DNA of 64,000 nucleotides. It comes from Mixophyes australis (lineage: Eukaryota > Chordata > Amphibia > Anura > Limnodynastidae). Under the pieces are notes generated by a model, which had not been told where the DNA came from, ran no database searches, and saw only the letters and a list, made by a program, of their open reading frames with translations. Position 1 is the stretch's first letter. Each line of letters opens with the position of its first letter. The stretch covers positions 333,372,375 through 333,436,374 of the forward strand of contig JAVHZZ010000003.1 in assembly GCA_036250195.1 (NCBI GenBank), written 5' to 3'. Positions 47,924 to 59,470 of this stretch are shown one piece after another. The translations under genes and the position numbers were made by a program.

Positions 47924-48480
47924 CTATTGAGTCACTACAATGGGTAGTAAAATCACTCTATCTTGGTGTTCTGCCCTGTTACCATTAGATCTTTCTAAGG
48001 AAGTACAAAAATCTTGACCAATAGCTGAAACACTTTGCTGTGCAATGCTCATTCTCCTGGGTGCATCTGATACAGACACAGATAATCTGCCACCCTGTTG
48101 TTCTTGCCTGCTACGTGAAGTGCTAAAAAGAATATGGGATTGTTTCCTGCCCAGGACATGATTGCCCATAGCATGGACCTGCTTTTTGTGCCTCCTTAAC
48201 AGTTTATGAACGTCAGAAAAGATGATTAGATGCTTGTGATATAAAAGAGGCAAAAAGTGTTGAATCGCCCATCGCAAAACCCTCATTTTCAGAAGGTTTG
48301 TCTATAACTTTCTTTCGCCTTGGAGCCTTGTGCCCTGCAGCACTTTATGTGCAGTGCATCCAAACTGGAATCTGTTTTTATCACCATCCATTCTGGTTCT
48401 GAAAAGTGTAGTCCCTACCCTTTTAGTGTTGGATTTTGTCACCAGTAGATTGACTCAATGATGCTTCTGGTAAGTTTGAC
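47924..48480 (-). pseudogene. DIRS RNase H region, frameshifted
   Basis: Minus-strand pieces read WMVIKTDSSLDALHIKCCRAQG (about 48330-48400, the first RNase H strand with its Asp) and MRVLRWAIQHFLPLLYHKHL then IIFSDVHK (about 48286-48195, the second conserved helix and SD motif). This follows the pattern of the DIRS-type RNase H domain. Stops and a frame change separate the two. It precedes the recombinase in element order. Confidence 0.6.
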
Positions 48481-49009
48481 AACATGATCCAGAAACTTTG
48501 AAGACTCCTCATATGCCATCATGCCCATAGAATTATGTAAGTCATAGATGAGAACATTCCTAAGAGAGTTTGAAACAGACTCTTATCGAAGACTGTTGCT
48601 TTAAGTCTGATGTACCAGATTTTCTTCATCACCTCAATATTTCTGAACAAATACTCTATATTACTTCTATTGTGGACCTCCTGATACAAAGTATCAGTCC
48701 AAATTCTAAGTGCTAATGAGACTGAGGCTTTTGCCACTTGGTTTGATTTGAAGTTCCTGAAGATACAGGGGGTTTCTGAAAATATGTCTATTTATTCCTG
48801 TCAATTGGATCTTTCCATGGACAAGAAAATTGTCCATGTCTCCTCCAGCTCATCTACTCATTGAGGATGAAATATGAGGTGTAAGTACTTACTAAATAAT
48901 AATGAACTAAATGCTATGGGATAGTTTTACATTAGGTTAGAGTAATCACTTTTTAGGACTGGATGATTGTTAGTTATATAAAAACACAGATTTGAAGGGA
49001 TGTACTTTC

Positions 49010-49862
49010 CTACATGACAAAATGTTGTGCTGACTCATCTGCATCACCACTGGGTGTCTTGGGAAAGCTTCGTTTTTTCCTAGAAGCAGTTGCCAGAGAA
49101 ACTGAAGGAGGAGACTTTGTTGTGTCATGTACCACTTGAGCTGTCAGCCTGCTGACAAGGAGCTCATTGCATCTCTTGAGATCTAGGTAAGTTGGAAAGA
49201 AAGAGAATACATAGCTCTTAAACCTAGGATCAAGCACAGTTGGCAAAATATAGTGATCAGATTTCAAGATGATGATAACTCTTGGAACCTATCGAAACTA
49301 ATTAAGTACTTAATCTACAATTCCATTATAGTTAGCGGATTTGTTTTGTTTAATTTCCTCCTTCAATTTCTCTAGCTGCTTCTCAAAAGTCTAATTAAGG
49401 GAATCACTTGACTCAAGCTAACAGTGTCTGCATTCTCTTCACAGGTGACTACTTTGCTGGACTAAAGTACATTCCCCCTCAAATTCTATTCTTCTTGCAG
49501 CTGCTGCATTCTCCTACGTACTGTTTCAGAATGCTGAAAATGAATGGAAATATTTTGGCACACACACAGACAGCATCTCCTGCATGTCACTGTCATTTTT
49601 TAAAAAGTTCTGTACCACCAAGTTGATTGTGTGAGCAAACAGGGAATGTGATGGAATTCCCCTGTAATGCTCTAACAATATTAGTGGTGTTATCAGAAAT
49701 CATATATCCTCAGGAGAGTCCAAGCAGGATTAGCCATGTTGCAATGACATCCCTTAGTTTTTCATCATCACCTCTTATATAGCGCCACTAATTCCGCAGC
49801 ACTGTGCAGAGAACTCATTCACATCAGTCCCTGCCCCATTGGAGCTTACAGTCTAAATCCCC

Positions 49863-49895
<33 letters not shown>

Positions 49896-51010
49896 TCGAG
49901 AGAGAATAAGGGCAATTTAATAGCAGCTAATTAACCTACCAGTAAGTTTTTGGAGTGTCGGAGAAAACCGGAGCACCCGGAGGAAACCCACGCAAACACG
50001 GGGAGAACATACAAGCTCCACACAGATAAGGCCATGGTTGGGAATCCAACTCATGACCCCAGTTCTGTGAGGCAGAAGTGCTAACCACTAGGCCACCGTG
50101 CTGCCCACAAACAGGTTGTCAGTGGTATGTCTCTTAGTGAAGCAGATGATACACAGAGTAGCCTGCCTTTGAAAGATCTGGCATTGTTTCTTAGATGCTG
50201 CTGCTGAAGAGGATTTACCAGCCCAGTGGTTCTCAGTTCCACTTGTTCCCATATTTGTGGTTAAATGTAAAGCGGGTAGAATGGCATTTTGTATCACAAT
50301 TATTTTCTTTTTTGCAACCTCCTGGTAAAGGTGAGGAATTACTTTTCTAGTAAAATGGTGTAGTGATGAAATTTGGTAACGGACACAAGACCTCAAGTAA
50401 CTGTCTAAACCCAGCTGCATTAATAGCGGATATTGAACGCAGGTCTAATACTTCCATAGTCGCCATGGCGTCCGTGATCCGCTTTGCGACCGGGTGACAG
50501 CTTTTATACTTGCTAAGGATTGTCTAACAGTCAATTGTTGTAAACTACTAGTAGTCTTTGTCTTGGTCTGCTCCTGGGTTGAAGTTCTTCCCCCCCCCCC
50601 CCTAGCAGCAGGAGCAGCAGCAATGGGCCTAACGCTCAAAGATTCTTCTGAGGAGTCCTGGATAGGCGAGTTGTCATTTCGCATTAGCAACTTGGATGCA
50701 GGACTAACTCCGATCACTTGTGAGGATATTGATGATGAAAGTGTTGGGGGTGTAGATTGCAGGTGCTGGGATCTAGATGAGAGAAGGAGGTAGCTGGTGC
50801 TGGACAGCTTGTTGTTTTTTTAGCATAAGCTTCTGATATTCCCAAGAGCTTTCCATGAACCTCGCATCAAATGGTGTAACACAAATGAGGATCCAAGATG
50901 GTTAAGGTCCCTACCTCTACTGACTGTGGCTTTACAATGCTACAAATGGCTAGACAACTGTTGTCAGAATTTGGGTAAAAACAATTCCACACATAAGAGG
51001 TGGATTTTTT
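49010..51010 (-). pseudogene. hAT (ZBED-like) transposase, broken
   Basis: In gene order: a degraded BED-finger region (about 50880-51000, VWNCFYPNSDNSCLAICS), a low-complexity linker (50445-50717) ending near LTVRQSLASI, a core beginning QLGLDSYLRSCVRYQIS and HFTRKVIPHLYQEV (50290-50420), NMGTSGTENHW (the position of the conserved DMWTS motif, 50215-50250), then, beyond the SINE, MISDNTTNIVRALQG (about 49660-49710) and finally YILPTVLDPRFKSYVFSFFP (49180-49255), the conserved LDPRFK motif. The C-terminal hATC domain is missing at the DIRS junction. Several stops and frameshifts. Inactive. Confidence 0.72.
49761..50105 (-). mobile_element. tRNA-derived SINE, copy 3, inside the hAT transposase
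   Basis: Complete reverse copy from the tail ('ttatatagcgccactaattc') to the head ('ccaccgtgctgccca'), with a (CA)n run at 49867-49893. It separates two parts of the transposase frame, so it is younger than the hAT insertion. Confidence 0.92.
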
Positions 51011-51324
51011 GTTCTTATGCCAGGTATGACAATGGCCTTCTTATCACTGGCAAGAACTGCTGCAGTCTTTGTTTGAAAGTGTATGAACATAATATTGTGA
51101 CCTGTGAGGTGGTCAAAATTGACTGCAAATGACTTGAAATTAGTGTCATTGAGGTTAATAATAATGTAGGAACAAAAAAAAGAGCAAAATTATGTGATTT
51201 TGGCATATTTTAGCAATTTTTCTAAAAAATACATATCCAAAACCAAAACCCACGAGAGCGGTTTTGCCAAAACCAAAACACGAAGTTAATCCAGATGCAA
51301 AACCAAAACATCTCTAGTAATGAG

Positions 51325-53354
51325 TACACCTGTGCTTCAGCAAGGAGATGTGGAAAACATGCACTGTTAGGGGTCCTGAGGACCAGGTTTAAGAAACACT
51401 GTTCTAGAGCACAAAGTGTTAAATCTAGCAACAGGCATTATAAGTATTAAAAAAATAAATCAGACTTCTCACAAAAAGATGAAAATAACAGAACTGTATG
51501 TTAGTACAGACTTTATTACGTATCTTAAATATCACATGCTATGACACTAGCTTTATGTTTTTTACATTTATTTATGATCTTTGAGTGCTTAATATAAACC
51601 TTTACATGCCAGTAAAACTTTATGGGAGAGCTATCAGAAAACAGCAGCCTGAAAACAGGGTCAAGCACTAGGACAGACATTATTTAGTTACAGTAGCCAT
51701 TCAATACAACAGTTTATTGCTTTTTGTATTTGCTTTGAAACAAGACCCGTGAGGACACCATTTGCTTTCTGTTAGAAGATTCATTATGGGAGTAAGTTGT
51801 CCAGAAGGAATCCAGATTTTGACACTCTATGTCTCCACGCTAAATCACAAAAATATCTTTCCTTAGGCTGGATAAACAAATGCAGCCATTATGGTTGTGA
51901 ATTTAATACTGTGACTAATGGACGGTTTTCAGTGATCTTTAATTGGCAAAAGTCAGGAATGCAGAATGTATAATTTTATAAAAACAGAACAAATCAGCTG
52001 GAATGTTGTGTATCACAAGTCTAAAAACATTATATTGCAGCTTTCATGACTCTTCACTCAGGTGTTGTATAAGAATAAAACAAAACAATAATTCTCTATA
52101 CTGACCCTTAAAATAAATTTGAATTCTGCTTGAAAATCTGCATGAACTGGAAGTAAATATTTTTCAAAACCCTGTCACAATCTGGTATGGTGTAAGTTAT
52201 ATGTACAAAATTATTCCACTTCAATAATACTTTTAAATACCTATGAAGGAACTGCAGTACAAAAAGTACACAAACAAAGCAAACAAATCAATGCAGTAAG
52301 TGTACTGACTGACCATTGTGTAGAGATTATAGCAAAGCAACATGTAGAGTTGTGTAGAAGATGACTACCGAGAGACTCAGGGGCGTATTTATAAATGGAC
52401 AATAAAGAAATAAGAATATGTAACATAGGTTTAGTTATGTGTTTTCTATTCAGAATACTGCTTGACCTGTATGGGTGATAGCTCCAATTTATAAATGCTT
52501 TTTTGTTAATTTATTATTCACTTGTTATAAGTAGATTTTGCTATACTATATGTACTGTACAAAATAATAATAAAATATCAAAGATAATTAATAATTTAGG
52601 AAAAATAGAATCGCATGCAATAAGTTTGGAATAAAAAAATCAAAGACCCAGTTTAAACTGAATGGGACCAATTTTCTGAGTTGTAACCCAAGGGGTAAGA
52701 AGCCCCTTATGTATTTAATTATTGTCACTGCATACCACATGTATAAAAACAATGAGATGGTATCGGTTTGTAAGGATTGTTGATGATAGATATTTGTGAA
52801 TAATGTGTGAGCTATTTAGTCATTCCTCAATCATCACGTTTCCTTGTGAATAGATGTTTTCAACACCAGCATCCCCAAGAGACCAGGTTTTGTATGGAGT
52901 GATTTCTTAGCTGAACTTGTAGCTGACAGTTCATAATTTTGTCCAGAAAGTGGACCACATTTTTCATCTTGTTTATAGTGGCTGACCAAGTGATGTTTCA
53001 AAAGTTAACTGGTGGCAGATTCCACCACACATTCAGGGCTAAGTTGTAGTTAATGTTACTGCTTGGATTATTGGGTTGGTCTACACAAAATAGAAAACAA
53101 AGTAAGTCAGTTCTGTACAAGTTTCCTATGGGCTAGGCCACATATGATGCAAATTCCCACACCCACCTCTCCCCGATCTCCCACATCACAACTTGCCGAA
53201 GTTAGCAAGTATGAGTTGGATATATTTCCAATCTCCCGATAGGCTGGACAACCCTACCTGAATTCAACAGTTCGTAGGGTTTTTTTTGTTCTTCTTTAAT
53301 CTCTCCATGGTTCATTGAAATTGCTATCATAAACACACACAAAAAATGTGTTAC
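51325..53354. other. unassigned AT-rich DNA
   Basis: MITE debris at 53190-53270 ('acttgccgaagttagcaagt'). No gene recognised. Confidence 0.3.
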
Positions 53355-53470
53355 CAATCGGAATCTAGCTGTCATTTTTTAGAATGTACTAGATAAATAA
53401 CTAGAATGTGATTGGATGCTATTGGCAACATCCCCACTTTTTAAGCCGCAGTTTAGTAGATATACCCCTA
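53355..53470. mobile_element. palindromic MITE, family P, partial
   Basis: Contains 'gaatctagctgtcatttttt' and 'gccgcagtttagtagatata', corresponding to 60930-61055. The left outer arm is missing. Confidence 0.65.
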
Positions 53471-53490
53471 AGAATTGCTTGTTCTGTTAA

Positions 53491-54168
53491 ATCATAATCA
53501 TCAGCAGCTATTTAAATAGCGCCACTAATTCCGCAGCGCTGTACAGAGAACTCACTCATATCAGTCCCTGTTCCATTTGAGCTTACACTTTAAATTCCCT
53601 AACATATTCACACACACAAACCGAGAGAGACTAAGGTCAATTTAATAGCAGCCAATCAACCCACAAGGTTTATTTTGAGGAGTGTGGGAGGAAACCTACG
53701 CAAACACAAGGAGAACATACAAACTACACACAGATAATGGTTGGGAATCGAACTCATGACCCCAGTGCTGGGAACAGGGCCGCCATCAGGGGGGTACGGG
53801 GGGTACTGTTGTACCGGGCCAGGGCTCACCAGGGGCCCCGGTACAACAGCGCAGCATAGACTTACCTGGGGCCCTGCTGGTCTCCGCTACTCTGTCTTCA
53901 GCCTGGCTGTCACCGTGACAGCCAGGCACCAGGATGCGATCGCAGGGGTGGAGGATTCATTCCCCCTGCGATCATGTGCTCTGACTGTGACAGGCAGAGC
54001 ACATGATCGCGGGGCTCCAGGTAAGTATGTGTCGCTGGTGCCCATGGGGGGGGGGGCGCTCATCGGGGGGGGCCAGGGGACACAGGGGGCCCGTACTGGG
54101 CTCCATGATTGCTGAAGGCGGCCCTGGCTGGGAGGCAGAAGTGCTAACCGCTAAGCCACCATGCTGTC
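53491..54168 (-). mobile_element. tRNA-derived SINE, copy 4, interrupted by a MITE
   Basis: Body and tail occupy 53491-53774, the head 54127-54168 ('ggcagaagtgctaaccgcta' ... 'ccatgctgtc'). Joining across the insert restores the family order. Confidence 0.9.
53775..54126. mobile_element. hAT-type MITE (352 bp) inside the SINE, CAGGGCC family
   Basis: Ends CAGGGCCGCCATCAGG and, inverted, CAGGGCCGCCTTCAG. Flanks GCTGGGAA (53767-53774) and GCTGGGAG (54127-54134), one mismatch. Contains two perfect hairpins (53901-53927, 13-bp arms; 53968-54010, 16-bp arms) and outward-facing AGGTAAGT donors at 53860-53867 (minus) and 54019-54026 (plus). The frame at 53741-54115 is not a gene. Confidence 0.88.
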
Positions 54169-54977
54169 AATATATACAAATGCTTATTCTAAAGCTAAAA
54201 ACCCTTCTTAAACCAGAGATGCATTTTTTTTTTTAAAGAAATTAAAGCAAATCACAAAATTTATTACCAGAAAGCAGTACTTGTGAGAGATTCATTCTGT
54301 TTGATTCAATGATTTTCTCAGGGTTGATTTGTTTTACCACCAGAAACCTGTTAATTAAACTAGTTACACTCCAGAACTTAAGTTGTAAATTATTTTTTTG
54401 CTTCTTATTCTTTCCCATTACATTATATACCTAATTCACACTGCATATAAACAGCATCTAATTACTGATCTTCTAGTGATGTTGTGTATGTAGCAGGGGG
54501 GAAACACAAACCCCTTTTAAAAGGACCTTAAATTATTTCAGCAGATGGTAAAGTGCATAGACCCTGTACTAAAATATCTCAACACACGTCTTCCTTTCTC
54601 AGGATGTAAAAGTATAAAATGAAGACATTATAATTAGTGCTTTCAGCCCAGTAAAGATAAAGGAAATTCATTATGAGTAAAGAACTTACAAGCATGTAAA
54701 CAGTGATAAGATAATGTTCAAGGTGATGTTCAGTAATGCCTTGAACTAACTACCCTCTGACATTCCGTCTCTCTGATAGAATTATTTATACACTCAGAAA
54801 TCCGGACTATTTTTGTTTTGACATAAAATCAAAGTACACCATACTTTTCTACTCTCCCTGAATGTCTGGGATACTCCTGGGATCCCAGGAGAGAAGGCTA
54901 ATAATGACATAAATTGCGGTATTGCACAGTAGTGGGGGCACTTGGACCCGGTGGTAATCGTAAAAACAATTACCACT
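54169..54977. other. unassigned, with MITE fragment
   Basis: Bases 54840-54900 ('actctccctgaatgtctggg') resemble the end of the TTGCCAACTCTCCC group. Otherwise nothing recognised. Confidence 0.35.
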
Positions 54978-55427
54978 ATGCCCACATGGACAAGCCCTAC
55001 AAAAAAAACCCAAAAAGCTGCAAAACCGAATGAAAAAAAAACAGACTTGCCTTGAAGACAACGCTGGAGATCTCCAATTGGATCAGCATGATGACAGCAA
55101 GTGTTTCCGAATGAAGAAGTGTTCGGCAGTGCAGGCTGATGTCATTGCGACTTCTGTCACTAAAAATTTAAAGCGGCAATGTTGGGACCCCTAAGGTTAA
55201 GTGTTTAAATACTTAACCTGACATTGCCACTTTACATTTCTACTGATAGACGTCGGTCAAACACTTCTTCAATCGGAAACACTTGTTGTCATCATGCTGA
55301 TCCAATCGGAGATCTCCAGCATCGTCTTCAAGGTAAGTCTGTTTTTTATCATTCGGTTTTGCAGCTTTTTGGGCAGGGGTGGGGGGGGTTGGGGGTTGGG
55401 GGTTTAGGGCTTGTCCATGTCGGCATG
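54978..55427. repeat. long imperfect palindrome (about 450 bp)
   Basis: Left arm 'gcccacatggacaagccc' (from 54980) pairs with right arm 'gggcttgtccatgtcggc' (to 55426). Further paired blocks include 'aagctgcaaaaccgaatg' and 'tggatcagcatgatgac'. The arms meet near 55200 ('cttaacct'). The right arm carries AGGTAAGT at 55331-55338; the mirror site in the left arm has one change (AGGCAAGT). Probably a fold-back MITE; the ends are unclear. Confidence 0.85.
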
Positions 55428-56807
55428 CTCTCAATAGTTAAATCGTACCCAACCCCTTGGACCTTCCCTCCGAGATCTCCCTGAGCAAATAAAACGACAA
55501 GGTTATCCTAAACTTCTTCAAAAGTTAAGGGGTTTCAGCAAGAGGATGGCGTCTGTGAAGTAAGAGACGTTTGCCGTCACTGATGGGAGGAATATGGCAC
55601 ATTGAGGGCATCACTTCTAAGTACCTAATAGACGCGTCTAATTTGGCAGAACAATACCAAAATGAGATTTAATTTTGCTGAGGGAGATTATTGAAATGAA
55701 ATAAAGTGGTGGAGACTGCACATCTTGCGCAGGGGGGCACATTCATTTTCAAACATAAGACATCTATGAAACCAGCTTTTTTAGAACCTTCAAATGCTGG
55801 TAGAGTTACACTATGCACGTTCGGGAATATTTACACAGGAAAACGACTCTGGAAATTAAATGCAGCTTCTGCTTACCATCAAACTAGACATAATGACTTG
55901 CGGCAGCAATGATTAGAAACAGTCACTGGCTGATGGCAGAAGATTAAGACGATTGCTCTTCATTAATGCTTCTTCCTTTTTAGTAAATAATTAATGGCAG
56001 CACATAGACAATATAAATATGTGTTACTCTTGTATTTGTTAGGCAAGGATTTGAGGGAGTGGGGTTAATAAAAAAAAAAAAACTTTCCTATATTAGTGCT
56101 GATATTTGATATTTTTGTAATTTATGACCATGCCAATCTGCTGGCCTACAGTGCAAATGCCACTTTGTGATGTCACATGCCCATTTTGCACAAAAGCACT
56201 TGATTTATAGAGGCACAAGGATCTGCAGGCCAAGATGGCAGCCTCTGTGAGGGTGCAAAATTGTGAATCTTTCCTGAGAGGAGCTGGGCAGTCTGGGGTG
56301 TTCAATGCGGAGGGTGGGCTAACTTATCTTTGAACCCAGTCATGCAGCCACATGCAAAAATTAGATTTCATTTTGCAGAAAAAGGTTACTTAAGGGTGGA
56401 AAAGATGCATTTATGGAGTTGCTCCATGATTAGTAGAGAGCTAAATAGTATTTCTCTCTCTACAAAATTACTTGCTTTTCATACATCCTAGGTCACCTAG
56501 GAGGTGGCAGAAATCAGGAATTGGGTATATTTTCAATGATACACATTTCATACTGTATACAAAGTGCTCCAAGGAATGTGCAAATTGGTGCCTGACCACA
56601 GACGCTCTTTGTAGCTATTTATTGAAAAAATCTCACCAGTCGCAGATGGTTAACTTAGCGCCTTGCTGAGTCAGTCTCCAGGAGTTCACATGCAGGGTTC
56701 TGCTAGTCAGTGTCCATGTGAAGTGGAACTAAAGGCCCCACATCTTGGTTCCACTAATAAAATTAAGATGAATTATAAAAGAAAATAGACTAAGATTGTT
56801 AAAAAAT
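55428..56807. other. unassigned
   Basis: No gene or repeat recognised. Confidence 0.3.
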
Positions 56808-56809
56808 AA

Positions 56810-56845
<36 letters not shown>
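56808..56845. repeat. (TA)n(CA)n microsatellite
   Basis: Abuts dispersed repeat copy C. Confidence 0.95.
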
Positions 56846-56846
<1 letters not shown>

Positions 56847-57254
56847 AGTTAACCCGTGCATGATACTCATGCATTCTAGTCAAATCAAGCTACTTAAGGT
56901 GTTAAAAAGGTTCTTGTCATGCATTTGGGCCATAGCCCAGGCCTCAACCACTCCCCACTGTCACCCCCGGCAACCACCAACCACTCCCAACTGTCACTTC
57001 TCCTTCAAGAAATATATATATATATATTTTTAAAATCTATATAAACACTTTTAACAATTAACAAATTAAATTAACAAATTAAAAACATCTTAGTACACCA
57101 AATTTCAGCCCTTTCTGAATTTTTTTTCCACACACACACTAAGAATTTAGTAGGTCAGTGTATAACTCTGCCCAGCAGGTGGCGCTGCAGCTTGGTTTTA
57201 TTTCTTCCACACACAGACAGACTAACACACGCCACTAGACATTTATATTATAGA
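56846..57254 (+). repeat. dispersed repeat family X, copy C (409 bp)
   Basis: Same limits and orientation as copy A (2248-2660), with only scattered differences and one short CA-run change. Confidence 0.85.
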
Positions 57255-57437
57255 TATATATTTATTTATTATTAGGGTGTTTTAGCCAGAGGTGGGGCTT
57301 ACACACTATGGTCCTGAGTCATTAAGGAAAGACAAAACAAAGGAGTAAATGTTCTCCTGGAGAGAACTATTTTACAATGCAAGGAGGGCAAATTATTTTG
57401 CACATAATGAAAATATATATATATATGTATATTATTA

Positions 57438-57493
57438 TGGGCTCCGGTGCACTGCTTTGCCCGGGGGTCCATAATGTTGTTAAGATGGCCCTG
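57438..57493. mobile_element. right-end fragment of a CAGGGCC-type MITE
   Basis: 'gcccgggggtccataatg' then 'aagatggccctg' resembles the right end of the 36764 family. No left end or target duplication found. Confidence 0.4.
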
Positions 57494-58830
57494 ACTGTGG
57501 ATTATCTCGGTGATAGAGGGACAAGTCAAAGATATATTTTGAGGCATGCTTTCAATTCAGTAACGGTGAATCTATTAAAATTATTTTATTCAATAAATTT
57601 TATAAGAAAATATTGCACCATGTGTCCTTCCCCTTTTCTCTAGCCTCTTTTTTTCCCTATCATTCCGCCCAAAATGGTGGTAATTGAGGGAGGAGGAAGA
57701 TCTGTTTAGGACTGATTGAAGTATTGGAAGATCAAAGATAAAACTGGGATTTAACTCTGCATATAAATTAAGTCTGGCATCCAGTCCTATATCCTTTATT
57801 TTCAAGTTACTACCATTTGGGAAATAGCAGGCTTTCCCACATTTGGGACGGTGGCAGCATTCACATCCTTTCCCCCACCCCATAAGGAGCACTTATCGAT
57901 TACTCTGCTTCCCAAAGATCAAATCCTTCCTCCATCTTAGGATGGCGATAGCAGAAAAAAAAAAATCAATGAACAAATGCTTTATTATTTACATTTTTTT
58001 CAAAGGCTAATTAATATCTTGTAAACTTTTTATCTTATTTTTTTTAAATCTATTTTAAACTATTTCTTCTTTGCTCACTAAGTGAAACCGAACGCCCAAG
58101 TCTACTCACGCATGTGTCTATCTCTAGACACTGGCCAGCAGACGATATTTAGATAAACCTCGATAAAATCATCCCTATTGCCAGATCTTAATAAATGGAC
58201 TCCTTAAGTCCTTTAACCACCTTATAGTTTGCAATAACCACTGATAGACAGTTTATGTTTTCAGCTTCAAACTGCTGCCTAGTCAACGCTCTGCTCAATA
58301 CCGAAGTGATGTAATTATAAAACCCAGTATTTTAAAAGACAAAGTGATTTGAAGTTAAAATTATATGACTACGGGGAGTTCACACAACCTTGAGATATTC
58401 TAAAATTGTTATCTTTAAAAGTCACATGTGCATGGCAGCGCCCAAGGCAGTCTCGCATGGGGGGAGGCAGGAATAAATGACCTGTTATCGAGGAGGAGAA
58501 TTAGAAAAGTATGAAATGAATATGTAGAAGATTAATGATCACTTTACAGAAATAGCCTGCAGAAAAAGAGATCATCATTAAAGGGTCAGTGAAAGCCTGT
58601 GAAGCACAAGCACATTATTCATGAAGCTTTCTGATGCTTAGTCTCAAAATATAGACACCTTATAAAGTAGACATTCCGCGCAGTGTTGATCATATTATAA
58701 AGAAAGACACAAAAGGTTTAACTCGTTCTCTGAAGGGTGTCTGATGCCACCAGGCCGCACAGCCATTGTTAACTTTATAACTGCAGAAAGCTTAGTATCC
58801 CAGATGACCACATTATATATAGAAACCTGC
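57494..58830. other. unassigned
   Basis: No gene or repeat recognised. Confidence 0.3.
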
Positions 58831-58838
58831 CCTGGAGA

Positions 58839-59014
58839 CACGGGCAATCTGGGCTGGGGGGTACGGGGGCATCTGCCCCCCGGGCTGGTCCCGTAGTGAT
58901 CTTCCTTGGGCTGGGTCACTGAGCCACCTGCATGTTTTTTCCTTTAAAATAGGTTACTGAGTCGAGTCCCCCCCCCCCCCCCCCCCCGGGCTAAAATCTG
59001 CCAGCCCTCCCCTG
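58839..59014. mobile_element. hAT-type MITE (176 bp) with poly-C tract
   Basis: Begins CACGGGCAATCTGGGCTGG; the right end complements CAGGGGAGGGCTGGCAG. Flanks CCTGGAGA (58831-58838) and CCTGGCGA (59015-59022), one mismatch. A C run of about 20 (58968-58987) lies inside. Interior shared with 47796-47913. Confidence 0.75.
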
Positions 59015-59284
59015 CCTGGCGAGATAGTTTTTCATAATGTTATATATCAATGACATAAATAAACAATACAGTATTATGCCTGGGTTATGAACCAAAGCAA
59101 AAGTTTGTCATAAAGTGGCAAGATCTTTTCAAGTAGTGAGTTCAGTATAAAAATCATTGACTGTGGGACAGTCCATTTATCTTCGTCAGATAAGAGATTC
59201 GCAAGTCTTCTCCCGGTGAAATCATCCCCATGCAAGTCATTTTACCGCTGCCAGCCAGTATCGCGGAGAAGCTGAGTATCACTC

Positions 59285-59470
59285 AACATCAACATTTATT
59301 GATATAGCTCCAGCAAATTCCGCAGTGCTTTACATTTGGGAACAAACAGTAATAAAGCGATACTGGGTAATAGACAGACATAAAGGTAAGAGGGCCCTGC
59401 TCACAAGCTTACAATCTATGGGAAAATGGGAGTTGGATACACAAGGGTAAGTGCTACATATTGCAAATTG
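59285..59470. repeat. common anuran interspersed repeat tail
   Basis: 'ccagcaaattccgcagtgct', then 'agagggccctgctcacaagc' and 'ttacaatctatgggaaa', a widespread frog repeat; a fragment lies at 2848-2890. The tail resembles, but is distinct from, the SINE listed above. Confidence 0.6.

Larger units (their letters stand above)
45690..48980 (-). mobile_element. DIRS-type tyrosine-recombinase retrotransposon relic
   Basis: On the minus strand the parts come in DIRS order: a possible gag-like stretch (about 48500-48780: VAKASVSLALRIWTDTL), an RNase H block (47924-48480), a tyrosine recombinase (about 46540-47570) and a 3' region (about 46060 down to 45690) with 'ttaccattaattttgcttcc' and 'tagagatttacggtgatt'. 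This matches the tail of frog DIRS elements as I know them. The reverse transcriptase core is not visible between the gag-like part and RNase H, so a deletion is likely. Every frame is broken. A CR1 fragment and a MITE interrupt it. Outer limits are approximate. Confidence 0.7.
49005..51316 (-). mobile_element. ZBED-type hAT transposon relic
   Basis: The 5' end lies at 51316 (CATCTCTA on the plus strand, that is TAGAGATG at the element start), and about 290 bp inward match the 5' end of the element at 11629. The proposed right flanking octamer is GTAATGAG (51317-51324); its partner was not found because the other end is lost at the junction with DIRS sequence near 48990. A SINE interrupts the coding part. 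Confidence 0.75.

Noticed and set aside
53741..54115. 124-codon Gly-rich frame
   Set aside because: Spans the SINE-MITE junction and GC-rich hairpins; no domain.
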